A DNA stretch of 64,000 nucleotides from Sweltsa coloradensis (Eukaryota; Arthropoda; Insecta; Plecoptera; Chloroperlidae): positions 124,001-188,000 of the forward strand of contig JAMZAV010000978.1 in the NCBI GenBank assembly GCA_024449915.1, written 5' to 3'. Below, in pieces: positions 24,100 through 35,852 of this stretch; within the stretch, counting starts at the first letter, position 1; each line of letters begins with the position of its first letter. Below the pieces are notes generated by a model that saw only the letters and a program-made list of their open reading frames with translations, ran no database searches and was not told the origin of the DNA. The translations under genes were made by a program, and so were the position numbers.

Positions 24100-25670
24100 C
24101 CGACAAAGGACATTAGCCGAATTTCCCAAAATTTGCACGAGCTTTCCCCTCTTAACAAAGCACCAGGGACTGGAGGGGGGGGGATAACGGGACAAATTGT
24201 CAAATCCCTTCCAACAAAAGAAAGAAAAAGTTTTTACTAGAAAGGTTAAAGGCAGCCCCCCTGCCCTAAAACTTTTCCCAAATTCAGGGGAACGTGGCAA
24301 AGTAAAAACTTTTTTAAAGCCTGGCAAAAAAAACCACGAGACCCCATCAGCTACAGCCCCCTTAGTTTGCTCTTACCCTTTGTCAAAAATTTTTAAAAAA
24401 GATTCCCCTGGCTAGCCCTAAACGCCATGCTGACAAAAAAACCACGCCTGCCGCCCCCGAGAAATTTTTGGGTTTTCCCGTGCCAAACACTCGTCTGTCC
24501 AACATTTGGCTAGAGTGGTTGGACCATAGGGAGGAAAAAATTTTTTTTTAAGCTTTAAACAGGGGCCCCGTTTTCCTAGACGTTGCCAAAAGCATTCGAC
24601 CGGGGTGGGGGCATGAAGGTTGCTTTTTAAGATGATAAAACTTGTTTTTCCAAGAACTCTTTCAACCTCAAAAAAACATTTTCTCGTTTGGACGATTTTT
24701 TAGTTAAATGGCAAAAACGCTCCCTTCCCCAAGGCCTCTCTTCATAGCTGCGGGGGTTCCTCAAGGCTCTTGTATTCCCCATTCATTTTAAATATTTACC
24801 CATGACTTCCCGACGCCCCCACGCAATGTATTTTTTCGGATGTTTTCCCAGACGATGTTGTTGCGCTAATAATGGGTAACCCGTGTAAAACTTTGGGGCT
24901 TCCCCGTTTGGGCCCAAAACAACCCCGGTGGTTTTCGGGTTTCGGGGTATAAAAAAAAGGGGGTATGGGCCCCCAAAAACCCTTAAAAAAACTAGGCCAC
25001 ACTATTTTTCGGTAATTACCGGCAGATGCATCCCCTTTTTTCGTAATCCTGAGGGAAAAATTTTCAAGGGTTTCAAGCAGGAATAATTATCTAGGTCCCT
25101 TACTAGCCCAAAAAATCTAAATTTTCGGCCCAAACACTTTTAAGGCAAGATTCCCAAAAAGAAAAAGGGAAAAGCTGGAACGTTGTACCCACTTTTACGC
25201 TCTGGTGAAATGAGTCCGGCTCCCCAAAATTAAATTGTACAAATCATCCCATACGCCCCAGCCCTCACGTACGGGGTCCCCGGTGTGGTCGACCTGCCCC
25301 GAATTCACATCAAAAAAACTTCAAACATTTCAAAACAAGATATGGAGAATCATCACTGGGGTTCCCCATTGCATTTAAAATTTGTCCGACTTTTAGCAGA
25401 CTGGGGGGGTTTTAAAAAATGATGGGGGGCCCCCTAGAGGCCATCATTTCCCTTTTATGCAGCGAAAAAAAGACTCCCCAAAAACCCCTCTCATTCAAAA
25501 ACATACCCCCAAAAATTTCTTTTAAAAGGGAAAGCGTTTGCAACCCTCACATTCAGGCTAAACCCCCGGCAAGAAAGCACGGGTGCAAGTGGCCCCAAAA
25601 AAACCTCCCTCCCTTTTGGGATCAAAAACAAAAAATTCTGGGCCAAACTTTGTTTTTAGCCTTTTAAAAA
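24100..25670 (+). pseudogene. Jockey-like ORF2, reverse transcriptase domain
   Basis: Motifs appear in the right order but in shifting frames: a PISYSPLSLL-like block near 24,345, motif A as FLDVAK followed by a one-base shift and FDRG near 24,572-24,605, motif B as AGVPQGS near 24,750-24,770, and motif C as a degraded FADD (F-P-D-D-V-V-A-L) at 24,844-24,867. Spacing is normal for a non-LTR reverse transcriptase. The block sits in noisy sequence, so it cannot be judged whether the gene is really dead. Confidence 0.8.
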
Positions 25671-28539
25671 ATTTTTGCTATTTTAAATTTTTAAAACCCG
25701 AAAAGAATTAAAATCCCCAAATTATTTTACTTTTAAAATTTTATAAAAATAAAAAATACACCCCCCAACGCCTTTTAAAAAATTTTTCTTATTTCGAGAA
25801 ACCACCCCCCAAATTTATATTATGCAACAGGACACGTGTTGAAACAACTAAAAAATTTAACAATGAAAATTTAAATCTATATGCTAAATTATTGTTGCCC
25901 CCTGCATTTGGGTGTCAGCAAATTTGAAAGGGGGAGGCGCAAATTAAAACACACCCCATGCAAACCCCCCCAAAAAGGGAAGGTAAGGAAGGGGGGCGAT
26001 CTTTTGCAATATATTTGAAAAGGGGAAAAGCCCTTATTTGTGTTTCAAGAAGAGACTTGGCCATTCCTCCCAACCTGCCGGGTATCTCACATCGAGGGGG
26101 TAGGGGAGGGACTTTTTACCCTTTAAAATTTGAAAGAAGCGGGGGCAAAAAGGAACGGGCCAAAAATTAAGATAAATATAATAAAAAAAATTAAGTTTAA
26201 TAAAGGGCTTATTTTAAAATTGAGAAATTTAAAAAATATTTTTTAACCCCCAAAAATTTTTTTTTTAAACAGCTTTTTTTATTGTAAGCCCTGGGACGGT
26301 ACCCCGGGCTGCTTTTTTCACTTAATTTATGACATTTTGATTTTAACAATTGTTTCGTTATAAATCTATGCCAGTTTAAAACTTTATGAAAAAAATTAAA
26401 TGTTTTTAGGGTTTAAATTTTTTTTTTTTATTTTCCCAGATTTTAAATTTTTAAAGGGAAAGTAATTTTACATGTAAATGATATAAAAGCTACTGACCAT
26501 ATTTTATTTTTTTATCACCTTTAAATTTTCATTTAAAAAAAAACCGATTTCCCAAGGGGAGGACCTTGTTAATATTTTTTAATAATGAATGTATTATGAC
26601 GTCGAATTCCCCTTTCCCGGTGAGGAAACACACTTAAAATTTTTATTTAAAAAAAAAAATTTTTGAAAACCCCCATTACCCCCAAACGTTTCCCCTTTTT
26701 GATATATCCCAAAAGGAAAACAAGCACCCCTCATTGATAAGTTTTAAAATATTTTTTTTTTATTTTGAAGTAAAATAAACAAATTCCCAAAACTTTCATT
26801 CATCTTTTGGTTTTTGGTTTAATTGAAAAATATTTGAAAACTAAAACAAAATTTAAAAAAAATTTGTTTTGTTGTGTTATTTTTTTTGAAGATTGTTTGG
26901 ATTGGGTAGCATAGTGAATTTTAAGGGAAAATTTTTGGGAAAAAAAAACAAAAAAAATAGTAGCAATGCGCAGGCGAAAAAAAGAAAAAAAAAACCCCGT
27001 AAAAAGACGGGAAACGTTTTACTCCCCTTCACCCCTTCTTGAGGTTCAAAGAGTGAAGATCGCCCAAGAAAAGTAGCTAGTGTCAGCTTTTTTTTCTAAA
27101 AACGACCAAAAAGGGAATAAAAAAATATTTTAAAAATAAAAAATTATATATCATCCCAGAGTTAAACAAGTAAGATTTTTGTTTTTTATTTTTTTACTAT
27201 TTTACATCTACAAATATTTTTTTTTTCAGGGTTTAATTCATTAAAATTACAGTAAATTTTTTCCATTTCTAAATTATTTATAAAAAACATATTTGGGATA
27301 TCCAAAATTTTAAAAAGCCCTTCCCGTGTGAAATGGGTTTTCATTAGAATCCCTTTATTGTCTTCGGGCCCGTTCGTTTTTAACCCCCCGAAAAAATTTC
27401 GGTTTTTACATTTGCTCTAAGGAAACCTAGTCCCAGATAAAAAAAGGTTTGCTTTTAGGCCCCCCTTTAAACAAGTAACAAGTGAGTAGTAAACATTTTT
27501 TCCTAAAAAGTCGTTACAGTTAAAAAGCAATTTTTAAAAAATTTGCCCCTTTTTTATAAAATTTAAATACCCCCCCCTCAAATTACTACTTTATAAAGTA
27601 AGTTTGGTTCCGTCCCCCTTGACCTTATTAGGTTTATTTTTGTGTACTTCCAATAAAGGTTTTGAATGTGGGGGTTTTTGTTTTTTAAACCCTTGGGCAA
27701 AAATTAAATTTAGTAAAAAGTATGTTTGCGAAATTTTTTGAAGATTTACTGTTTTTTGAAAGTTTTTTATCCCTTGAGGTAATAAAAAAAAATTTTAAAA
27801 ATTTTAATAAAAAATCATGAAACAAATGTTTAAAAAATTTTAAAAGTTTTCTGCAATAATTTTTAAAAGACTTTCCATTATGTTTGCAAAAAACAAACAC
27901 AATTTTAGTTAAAAAAAAAAAAAATTAAAAAAATTAAAATTAGAACTTCAAGTTTTGTTTTTCATCATCTTTCTTTCTTTCATTCATTTAAAAAATATAT
28001 AAATACATTTTTGGAAGTCTTGTTATTAGTTAACCTTGCCCGTATTTTAGTAAAAACTCACCTTGGGAGAGGAAAGTACTTAATTTGAATGGGAAAAACA
28101 GGTTTTTTTTAAATTTGCAAATTTAAAAAGCAATATAGTATAATCGTGATTTATTTCTTCCTGATGGTCCCCCATGGCGTTTCAAAGAAATTCAGCTCCC
28201 CCCAGTGGATATTCGTTTTGTAAGAAAAAATTAATTAAAGGGCCCTGAGCCCCCCTTTCCCAACTGCAACAAGGTTCTCCTGTTGAAATATGTAAAGGGT
28301 ATTTTTAAACTAGGGTGATGACCCTTAAAACATATTTGGAAAAAGAGTCAGGTAATTTACATGAATGTGTATATGTGGAAAAAAAACTTTAGTAAAAAAA
28401 CCCCCCCAAACTTTTTTAAAACCTATAAAAATGAAATTAAAACCTAGTAACTCCCGAAACGGGATATGATTGTGAAAAATGGATGATGGTCCTGGAATGG
28501 AGCGGGAAAGGGGGAAAAGGGGTTGGCCCCTTGTAGTGA

Positions 28540-31500
28540 TGACGACCCTTGCGATTTCATCCCCCCCCTTAAGGAAAGGGTTTAAGACATACAACTTTCG
28601 TAAAGAAGAGTCGGTAGGGGTTGTGTTATTTTTTCCCCCCCCCAGTGAACATCAAAAAAGCTATAAAAGGAAAAAAAATTTTTTAAAGAATTTGGCTACT
28701 TATCGCCGGAGTGAAGGGGTATTTTGCCTTGTTTGTAGGGGTTTTACACGGGGAAATTGAAGGGGAGGAGGTGACACAAGTCCGTGTTTCCAAAAGTAGA
28801 GGGTAATGTGTTTTACAAGAATCCGATTTTAAAATTCAATATAATAAAGCCTTTCTCCCCCATAAACCCCGGGCCCCGCCCCAAAACTTTCAGGGGGAAG
28901 GGCAGAAATTTGAAAACATTGACCACGTTTATTACATGGAGCCAAGACCCCCGAAGTATGCCCCCCTTTCCCAAGTTTGGGAGTTAAAATATCCCTTTTT
29001 GAAAAACTAAAAAATAAAAAAAAGCAATTGCCCAACTTTTAAAAAACAAAGATACAAAGGGTTTAGGGTTATTTAGCGCCAGCTCACCCGAAAGAACATA
29101 ATCCAAAAACGATTTTAGAACAATATTATAAATTTTGCTAATGAACTTTTAGGGAGGGGGATTGAAACCCCGGTTCAAATATAAAAAAAATAGATTTTTT
29201 TGAAAAAAAATAATGATTTTACCCTTAAAATGTGTTTGGGTTTGATGGCGAGGTATTTCCATGAGAATAACAAAGAAAGGGAAAAAGCGAAAAAATGTTA
29301 AATTTTTCTACATTTTTTTAAAGAAAAAACTTCCACTACTGTCTTTTTAAAAAACTTAGATAGATTTCTGGGGTCTTTATCTAAAATAAGGTTTTTTGGA
29401 AAACTTTATTGCAATTTGTGTTTTCATAGATTTTTACAAAGGATCTTTTTTCAAAAAAAAACCCCCACCCCTTTCCCCTAATTTACCCCACTCCACAAAA
29501 AATTAAAAATGCCCGGGGAAAATTTAAAAACATAATGGGAAATTCCCAAAAAATACATTTTTCTGAAAAAGTTCCATACGTGATTTACGGGATTTTAGAA
29601 AAATTTATTCAACCAAAATTTGTGGTTGCTCGCCGAATTTGGGCGATTTCCCTTTTTATACCCACGAAATAAACTCTTCACGAAACCCTCTGGATTTCGC
29701 CCCATGTTGTTGTAAATGCAAGGAGAGGTCATTAAAAACCCCCTTTTTTTATAAACCCTGGTTTAAAAAAAGTAATTTTAAAGTTTTTTAAAAGACCTGC
29801 CCAAGAAAAAGGATGAAAAATTCTGGGGAAATTTGGGATGTAAAGCCACTAGTCATGGGCCTCTGGGGGGGATGAAATCGCCTTTTTTAAATCTGCAGAA
29901 CACGGTCATTTGTAAGGAATATATTTGGGGAAGACGCCCTAAGAGATCATAAAACATTTGAGGGCGTTTCCCAAAGGGGCTGCACATAATATCGCAATAA
30001 TTTAAATTTAAACAAGCTCCCTTTATTCCCCGTAGATTTATAAAATTGCTTTAAATAAAGATTTTGCATTTAATTTTGCAGCATATTTGGGCCAAATAAA
30101 AAGGTAAAAACCCCTCAAAATGTATTTCCCCAAAAATATGGAGAAGTATATTTCCTTCTCGTTTGGGGGCTTTTGGGTTTTTGACTCTTTTTCCCAAATT
30201 TTTAGGCGCTTTTCCTTTGAGGGTCTTGTTTATAATCTTTTTAGGAAAATGGTGAGGGAAGGAAAATTTAAAATTATTGAAAAGAAAATTTCGATAATGA
30301 GGGGAGTTTTTTTTGCTAAGTAAAGGGGAAAATTCCCCCTATGATTTATATTGATTTGCCTGCCCCAAGTTTTTAATTCTTCCCCTTCCCCCGCAAATTT
30401 TGCGTTTTATAAAGGGATAACTGGAGGGCACCGTTTGTGATGGATTTCGATACGCCCAAAAAAGTTTGGGGGTTTTCCCTTTTCCCCTCAAGGGGTTTGG
30501 GGAGGATATCAAGACTTTTTGTCAAAAGGACGTTTACTGCTCGAGATGTTTTTGAAAAATTTTTTTTATTTTGGGGTTTTAAAAAATTATGGCCTTTGAT
30601 CCCGGTCATATGTATACCGCCCACCGGGTTTAGCATTTGGGGAAAATTGTTCAAAATGAATAAAGTTGAATTAGAAACTATTCACAAAAATCCAAACATG
30701 TAAATTGTTTTTGGAGAAAGGGATAAAGAGGGGGTGTATCCAAGATAAACTAAAAACGATTTTCAGCAGCAAAACAACCCAAAAATATGTCAAAATTAAA
30801 GAGGGGGAACCCATCTCCCAAATAAAACCCTGTAAACTTGATTTGAATAACCCGTATGGTGTTTGCCCCAATGAAATGCATAATTCCCCGTACGTGATTT
30901 TAATGGGGTGAGGCAGGGGGAGATTAAAAGGGGTTGATTTTGGTAAAAATACTGATGATGCCACAAAAAGGGGTAATATTTGAAGTTGAAATTTGGGGTA
31001 TCCTGATGTATTAAATTTACGCCCCATAATGATCAAAGGGTAGCACAAAAGAAATTATCTATCCCCTGAAGAAATCGTTCCATACTCAAAAACTACTCGG
31101 GAGCTGAATTTTGGGGGGGTTTCCATTAAGCAAAAACCCAAAAAAATTGGGGCCCAACTTTTAAAAAACCAAAACCCAAATACACCAACATTATGTCAAA
31201 ATTGAAAAAAAGTATCTATCTTTTTGGGCTTAAACTTACCAAAAACATCGTGTAATGGAGTTCCCCCAAAGCGCTGGTTGGAAAACCTTTTATTTACTTT
31301 AAAAACTAAAGAACGAATGAAGGCTAAAAATAAATTTGAAAAAAAAATCTTTTCAAGTTAGTTTTAATTCTATTTTTGGAAAAAAAAAAGGAAAAAAATA
31401 CGAAAAGAAAAAAATGTAAACTGTAAAAAATGAGGGGAAAAAAGCTTTAAAAAAATAAGGGATCTCCCCCTTTTGGGGATTTCCAAATTTTTTTTTAAAT

Positions 31501-32200
31501 GATCTCGTCGCCATCCACTCTAAAAAAAGACTTCCCTTTAATTAACAGACCTATTTATGCCGGGTTTACAGTTTTAGAAAATAAGAAGAATGTCAGTATT
31601 CCCGTTCCATTACAATATGCCTATAAAAAAATTGGGGAAACGACTTAAGCCCCTTTTTAAGACACTGATTCCCCTTGTATGAGGTGGGGAAAAGATGAAT
31701 TATAAAGACCCCTGAAAGGGGACCTTTATTTGTATTACACAACTACCCTCCTGAGCAAATTTTTGTAAAAGGATGTGAAAAAAAAGAAAAGTTTTTGGAA
31801 AATTCAAAAAATGAGTGGGGAGGGAAACAATAGTTTTTAAGGGAAATTTATCGGGGTAAGAAACCAAAAAAGTTTCTCAATTTTAGAAGTAGTGGGAAAA
31901 ATAAAGAAGGTGGCAAAGGAATAGTGAAAAAAAGTACGTTGAAAAAATGTTTTTGTACACGAAGACTATAAAAAAATTTCCTTTTTTTAAAGGGAATTTC
32001 AAAGCCCGCATGTTTTCGGGTAAGAAGCAAAGCCTAAAAGAACTGTTCAACCTTGGGGGAAAAGGGAAGGCCACCCTTTTTTCCCCTTTTGGGCGATAAA
32101 CGCTTATTAGAAGTGGGCGGGTTAACACCCTATTTCCCATGGCCCCCCCCCTTATAAGACTATTAGAAAATGGGAAATTTGGAGCCCTGAGAGGGAAAGG
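28540..32200 (+). pseudogene. Protein-primed DNA polymerase B, right copy
   Basis: Same gene as the left copy, facing outward on the other strand. Readable parts are an N-terminal Cys-x2-Cys (CLVC near 28,725), VPYVIYG near 29,573-29,595 where the first exonuclease motif is expected, RGCT / AAHN-like sequence near 29,970-29,995, MEKYISFSFG at 30,138-30,167, an FDTPKKVWGF block near 30,443, a motif A remnant near 30,830-30,860, and motif C, whose 12 bases at 31,661-31,672 code for the intact DTDS. The C-terminus aligns with the left copy to about 32,160. Frameshifts occur every 100-300 bases. The sequence is of poor consensus quality, so true inactivation is unproven. Confidence 0.78.
30117..30140. 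other. Empty copia target site in the right arm
   Basis: AAATGTATTTCCCC followed by AAAAATATGG is the uninterrupted counterpart of the left-arm junction (ACATGTATTCCC then AATAATATGG after reverse complementing and removing 12,177-16,805 plus one GGAAT copy). Confidence 0.75.
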
Positions 32201-33439
32201 TGGGAAAAAGTTTTGTGTATGTGTGTGTGAGTGTTTTTGAGGAAGGGGTGCCATTTTAAAAAATTTATTTAAATTTTTAATTTTTTATTAAAAAGAAATT
32301 TTTAATCTAAAGTGAATTTTTTAAAGTAAAACCCCTTTTCCTACTTTTGATGTGTTTTTGTTTTTTTTTGTAGAAATACTGCCTTTTTTTTGTGAATGTT
32401 AGAATTCATTTTTATTTGAAAAATTGTTTATAAAAATATTATTTTTTGTAAAGATTGATAAAAAAGTTTATTTACTTTTATGTAAAAAAGGGGATTAAGC
32501 CAGCCCCAATTTCATATTTTTAAAAAAAAGGGGTATTTGAAAGGGTTTTTATTATAAGTGAGGGGAATTTTATATTAAAAATTTTTGTAAAAAAAATAAA
32601 GTTTTAAATAACGTTATTTAAAGAACGGGCTTTTTGGTTTTTTTTATTTCAAAAAACCCCTTTAAACCCCCTTTCCCCGGGAAAATTTTAAATCGTCCAA
32701 AAATTTCCTAAAAAAAGGCTAAGTAAAGGGGAGGGAAATTTCGTGGTTTAAAATTTGGGACGTTAAAAAAGCACTTGAGATTTTGAGATATGTTAAAGAA
32801 CAAAGGGCTTCTTCATGAAGATCTAAGGGGAACCCAAAAAACCTAAAAACACAAATTTGTTATAATGTTGGGAAAAGGGAGTTGCCCGGAAAAACAATAC
32901 GTAATTAATTATTAAATGAACAAAAAAGACTTTAGATCATGAGATAGGGTTAAAAGAAAAAAAATTTTTTGGGGCATAAAGATTAAGGAACCCCGAAGCC
33001 ACAAAATCCCCTGTTATAATGTTTCCAAAAAGGGACAAGCCTTTAATATGAAGAAAAAAACAAATTTTTGACAATTTAAAGATATAGGTAAAGGGGAGGG
33101 AAATTAAAAACGCAATACTTTATTTGTTAAATTAAACAAAGGGGTTTTTATTTAAAAGGAAAATACTAATATCTAACCCCAATGGGCTAGAGTCTCCCCT
33201 ACAGTTGGCGCGCCCTAGACCCCAAATTTGCAATCACCACTAAATTTTGGTGTGTTCTATAAATAGTTAAAAGTTTAAAAATTGAAATTTTATACACGAG
33301 CCCCTTTAACCGCGGGGGCCCCACTGGCTCCGAGGGTCCGGAAAAAAAAAGGGGTTCCAAAAAACGCTTTATTTCTTTCCCTTTTGGGCGTAAGTCCGGA
33401 CAACATGTTAGCTCCCGGGTTTTGACCGAGTTTTATTTA

Positions 33440-33601
33440 AGTTTCATTTCCCAAAAAAAAATAAAATTTAATTTAAAAATAATAAAAAATATAATAATAA
33501 TAATAATAAAATAATAATAAATAAAATAATAAAAAAATAAAAATAATTATTTAAAAATAATTTAAAAAAATAATAATAATAATTAAAAAATAATAATAAA
33601 A
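33440..33601. repeat. AT-rich simple repeat, (TAA)n-like
   Basis: Runs of AAT/TAA with interspersed A tracts separate the PolB element from the first Helitron-like element. Confidence 0.85.
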
Positions 33602-35041
33602 TTAAGGTTTGCGAAGCGAGCGTTTCCATTTGACTCTGCCCGAAAAATTAGTTACTGGTTTTGTTTTTTTTTGTTTGTTTTTTTGTTTTTTTGTTTGTTT
33701 GTATGTCTCGCCATAACGTTCGAACGGAGGCTCGGATCAAGTTGAAATTTTGACCATCCACAAGCTTCGTTCTCGATTGAATGCCATAAGTTTTGTAGCA
33801 AAATCGTTCAAAAAGTTAAAAAGTTACATTAAAGTAAATCGAAAGTTTTTTTTTTAAACTAAACGGCGACAAAATCTGAGATAGCCAAATCATTTAGAAT
33901 GTCCGTCCGGTCACGAAAATGTAAATTTTATTTTGATCCGATAAGTAGTGTAGATGGAAATTACATTATAACAAAAGTAACGTTGCCATGGCATCGAAAA
34001 GACGCGCGAAGTTTCTAATGCACTGCCACCTAGAAGTAATCAAAATACTTTCGAGGAAGCAGTCTATTATTTGTCACCAAAGAGTTTAAATAGTTTTCCC
34101 AAGGAGTCAAGGTCCTCTAGATGGCGGTGGATTTTATCCACAAAGTAAAGGTTTACACACGGGTTTACCCAAATACCTTGGCAATAATAAACTAGGAAAC
34201 GCTCAGTTGGACGCGTTGATAAGCGAGCACGTGCTATAGCTAGACCCACTATGCACATTTTTTTAAATTTTAAAATTTGCGACGTTCGCTGTCCACAGGG
34301 CCATGTTTCCGATATTATTTATTATTGCCAAGGTATTTGGGTAAACCCGTATGTAAATCTTTACTTTGTGGATAAAATCCACCGCCATCTAGAGGACCTT
34401 GACTCATTGGGAAAAATATTTAAACTCTTTGGTGACAAATAATAGACTGCTTCCTCGAAAGTATTTTGATTACTTCTAGGTGGCAGTGCATTAGAAACTT
34501 CGCCCGTCTTTTCGTTGCCATGGCAACGTTACTTTTGTTATAATGTAATTTCCATCTACACTACTTATCGTATCAAACTAAAATTAACATATTCGTGACC
34601 GGACGGACATTCTAAATGATTTGGCTATCTCAGATTTTGTCGCCGGTTAGTTTAAAAAAAAAACTTTCGATTAACTTTAATGTAACTTTTTAACTTTTTG
34701 AACGATTTTGCCACAAAACTAATGGCATTCAATCTAGAACAAAGCTTGCGGATGGTCAAAATTTCAACTCGATCCGAGCCTCCGTTCGAACGTTATGGCG
34801 AGACATACAAACAAAAAACAAACAAACAAAAAACAAAAAACAAAAAACAAAAACAAAACGAGTGACAAATTTTTCCGGCAGAGTCGAATGGAAACGCTCG
34901 CTTCGCTCGCTTAATAATATTGGAAACATGGCCCTGTGGACAGCGAACATCAGCAAATTTTAAAATTTAAAAAAATGTGCAATGTGGGTCTAGCTATAGC
35001 ACGTGCTCGCTTATCAACGCGTCCAACTGAGCGTTTCCTAG
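33602..35041 (+). mobile_element. Helitron-like element, family B, carrying a nested B
   Basis: The 5' end is a slightly damaged TTAAGCGAGCGAAGCGAGCG and the 3' end is CAACGCGTCCAACTGAGCGTTTCCTAG at 35,015-35,041, followed by T. A T-rich (GTTT)n stretch lies near the 5' end (33,655-33,705). The element is interrupted at 34,192-34,914 by a second B in the opposite orientation. The interruption falls in GCAATAATAAA / TAATATTGG, a site found intact in the B copies at 39.7, 40.9 and 42.06 kb. No open frame of interest is present, so it depends on another element for movement. Confidence 0.75.
34192..34914 (-). mobile_element. Helitron-like element, family B, complete, nested
   Basis: The 723 bp unit runs from CTAGGAAACGCTCAG to CGCTCGCTTCGCTCGCTTAA. 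It is inverted relative to its host copy, so the two together make a hairpin of about 600 bp arms that looks like a fold-back transposon. It supplies a reference length for an undisturbed B element. Confidence 0.78.
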
Positions 35042-35044
35042 TTA

Positions 35045-35846
35045 TTGGATGAGCGTAGCGAGCGAAGCGAAGATTCCATTTCACTACACTGGAGAAAAAA
35101 ATCCGGAATGTTTTTTTTTCTTTTTTTTTTTTTCTTTTTTTTGTATTTTTGTCTGTTTGTTAGCACGATTCCGGCTAAACCGATACTCCGATTGCGATGA
35201 AATTTTATGGAGGTCTTCGAAATCTCTGAACTTAGAACTGCCACGTTTTTGAGCACAATCGAAAAAAAATTTCTCATGAAAATCGCAATTTTACGATTTT
35301 TTTTTCGATTTTTTAAAAATTTCTTCGACTTACAACACCTACATGCTTTGTCCGATTGTAATGATTTTTTCACAGAACCTTAATTTTATGAATTGATATA
35401 TTCGTGTAAAATTTGAGCGTTATCAAAAAAGTATTTTTTTACGAAAATCACAATTTTACGACTTTTTTCAATTTTTAAAATTTCTCCAGCTTATAACACC
35501 TACATGCTTTATCCGATTGTAATGATTTTTTTACAGAACCTTAAGTTTATGAATTAATATATTCGTGTAAAATTTGTGCGCAATCGAATAATTATTTCTT
35601 ATGAAAATTTCAATATTACGATTTTGTCCTTTTTTAAAATTATGATTAATTAAAAAAAATTAAAATTAAGTTTATTTTTTATTAAATTAAATTAATTTTT
35701 TTATTAAATTTAATTTAATTTTAAAAATATCTTCAACTTAGTAATGATTTTTTCACAGAACAACAGTAAATCCGCATAACATATGGCAGCTCAATGCACC
35801 AATTACGCTCATCCAACAACGCGGCGGGACTTAAGCGTTTTCCTAG
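35045..35846 (+). mobile_element. Helitron-like element, family C
   Basis: The 5' end is TTGGATGAGCGTAGCGAGCG. The 3' part is TTACGCTCATCCAACAACGC, then GGCGGGACTT, then AAGCGTTTTCCTAG, followed by T. A polypyrimidine stretch (35,110-35,143) lies near the 5' end. The body has repeats of the type TTATAACACCTACATGCTTTATCC, then GATTGTAATGATTTTT. Short open frames that start in the 5' end (MSVASEAKIPFHYTGEK) recur in every C copy, but only because the DNA is repeated. Confidence 0.75.
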
Positions 35847-35852
35847 TTATTA

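Larger units (their letters stand above)
20637..26457 (+). mobile_element. Jockey-like non-LTR retrotransposon filling the centre
   Basis: Inverted similarity between the arms stops at about 20,636 and 26,458, and the interval is occupied by a two-ORF element in the plus direction. ORF1 is a PRE_C2HC/zinc-knuckle nucleic-acid-binding protein (21.3-22.6 kb). ORF2 has an APE-type endonuclease (from 22,755) and a reverse transcriptase (24.1-25.4 kb). The 5' part (20.5-22.8 kb) is clean, the rest noisy. The exact 5' and 3' ends were not resolved. The last 700 bases (25.7-26.4 kb) are AT-rich with no coding signal and may be 3' UTR or older flank. Confidence 0.82.
26458..33396 (+). mobile_element. 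Right arm of the giant inverted repeat (PolB element)
   Basis: This is the reverse complement of the left arm minus the copia insertion, about 6.94 kb. The order from the centre outward is: AT-rich upstream zone (26.46-28.5 kb), PolB (28.5-32.2 kb, plus strand), terminal AT-rich zone with the 165 bp direct repeat (32.3-33.4 kb). The consensus is noisy throughout. The outer end, near CTTTCCCTTTTGGGCGTAAG, corresponds to the reverse complement of CTTGACGTCAGTAGGGAAAG on the left. No convincing target-site duplication could be read. Confidence 0.85.

Noticed and set aside
9074..33396. Inverted-read assembly artefact
   Set aside because: The copia insertion is present in only one arm and its target site is intact in the other. 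An assembly misjoin of two real copies is still possible.
9074..33396. A confident six-base Polinton target duplication
   Set aside because: The left end (GACGTC before AGTAGGG) and right end (GGGCGT) do not match and the right end is noisy, so none is claimed.
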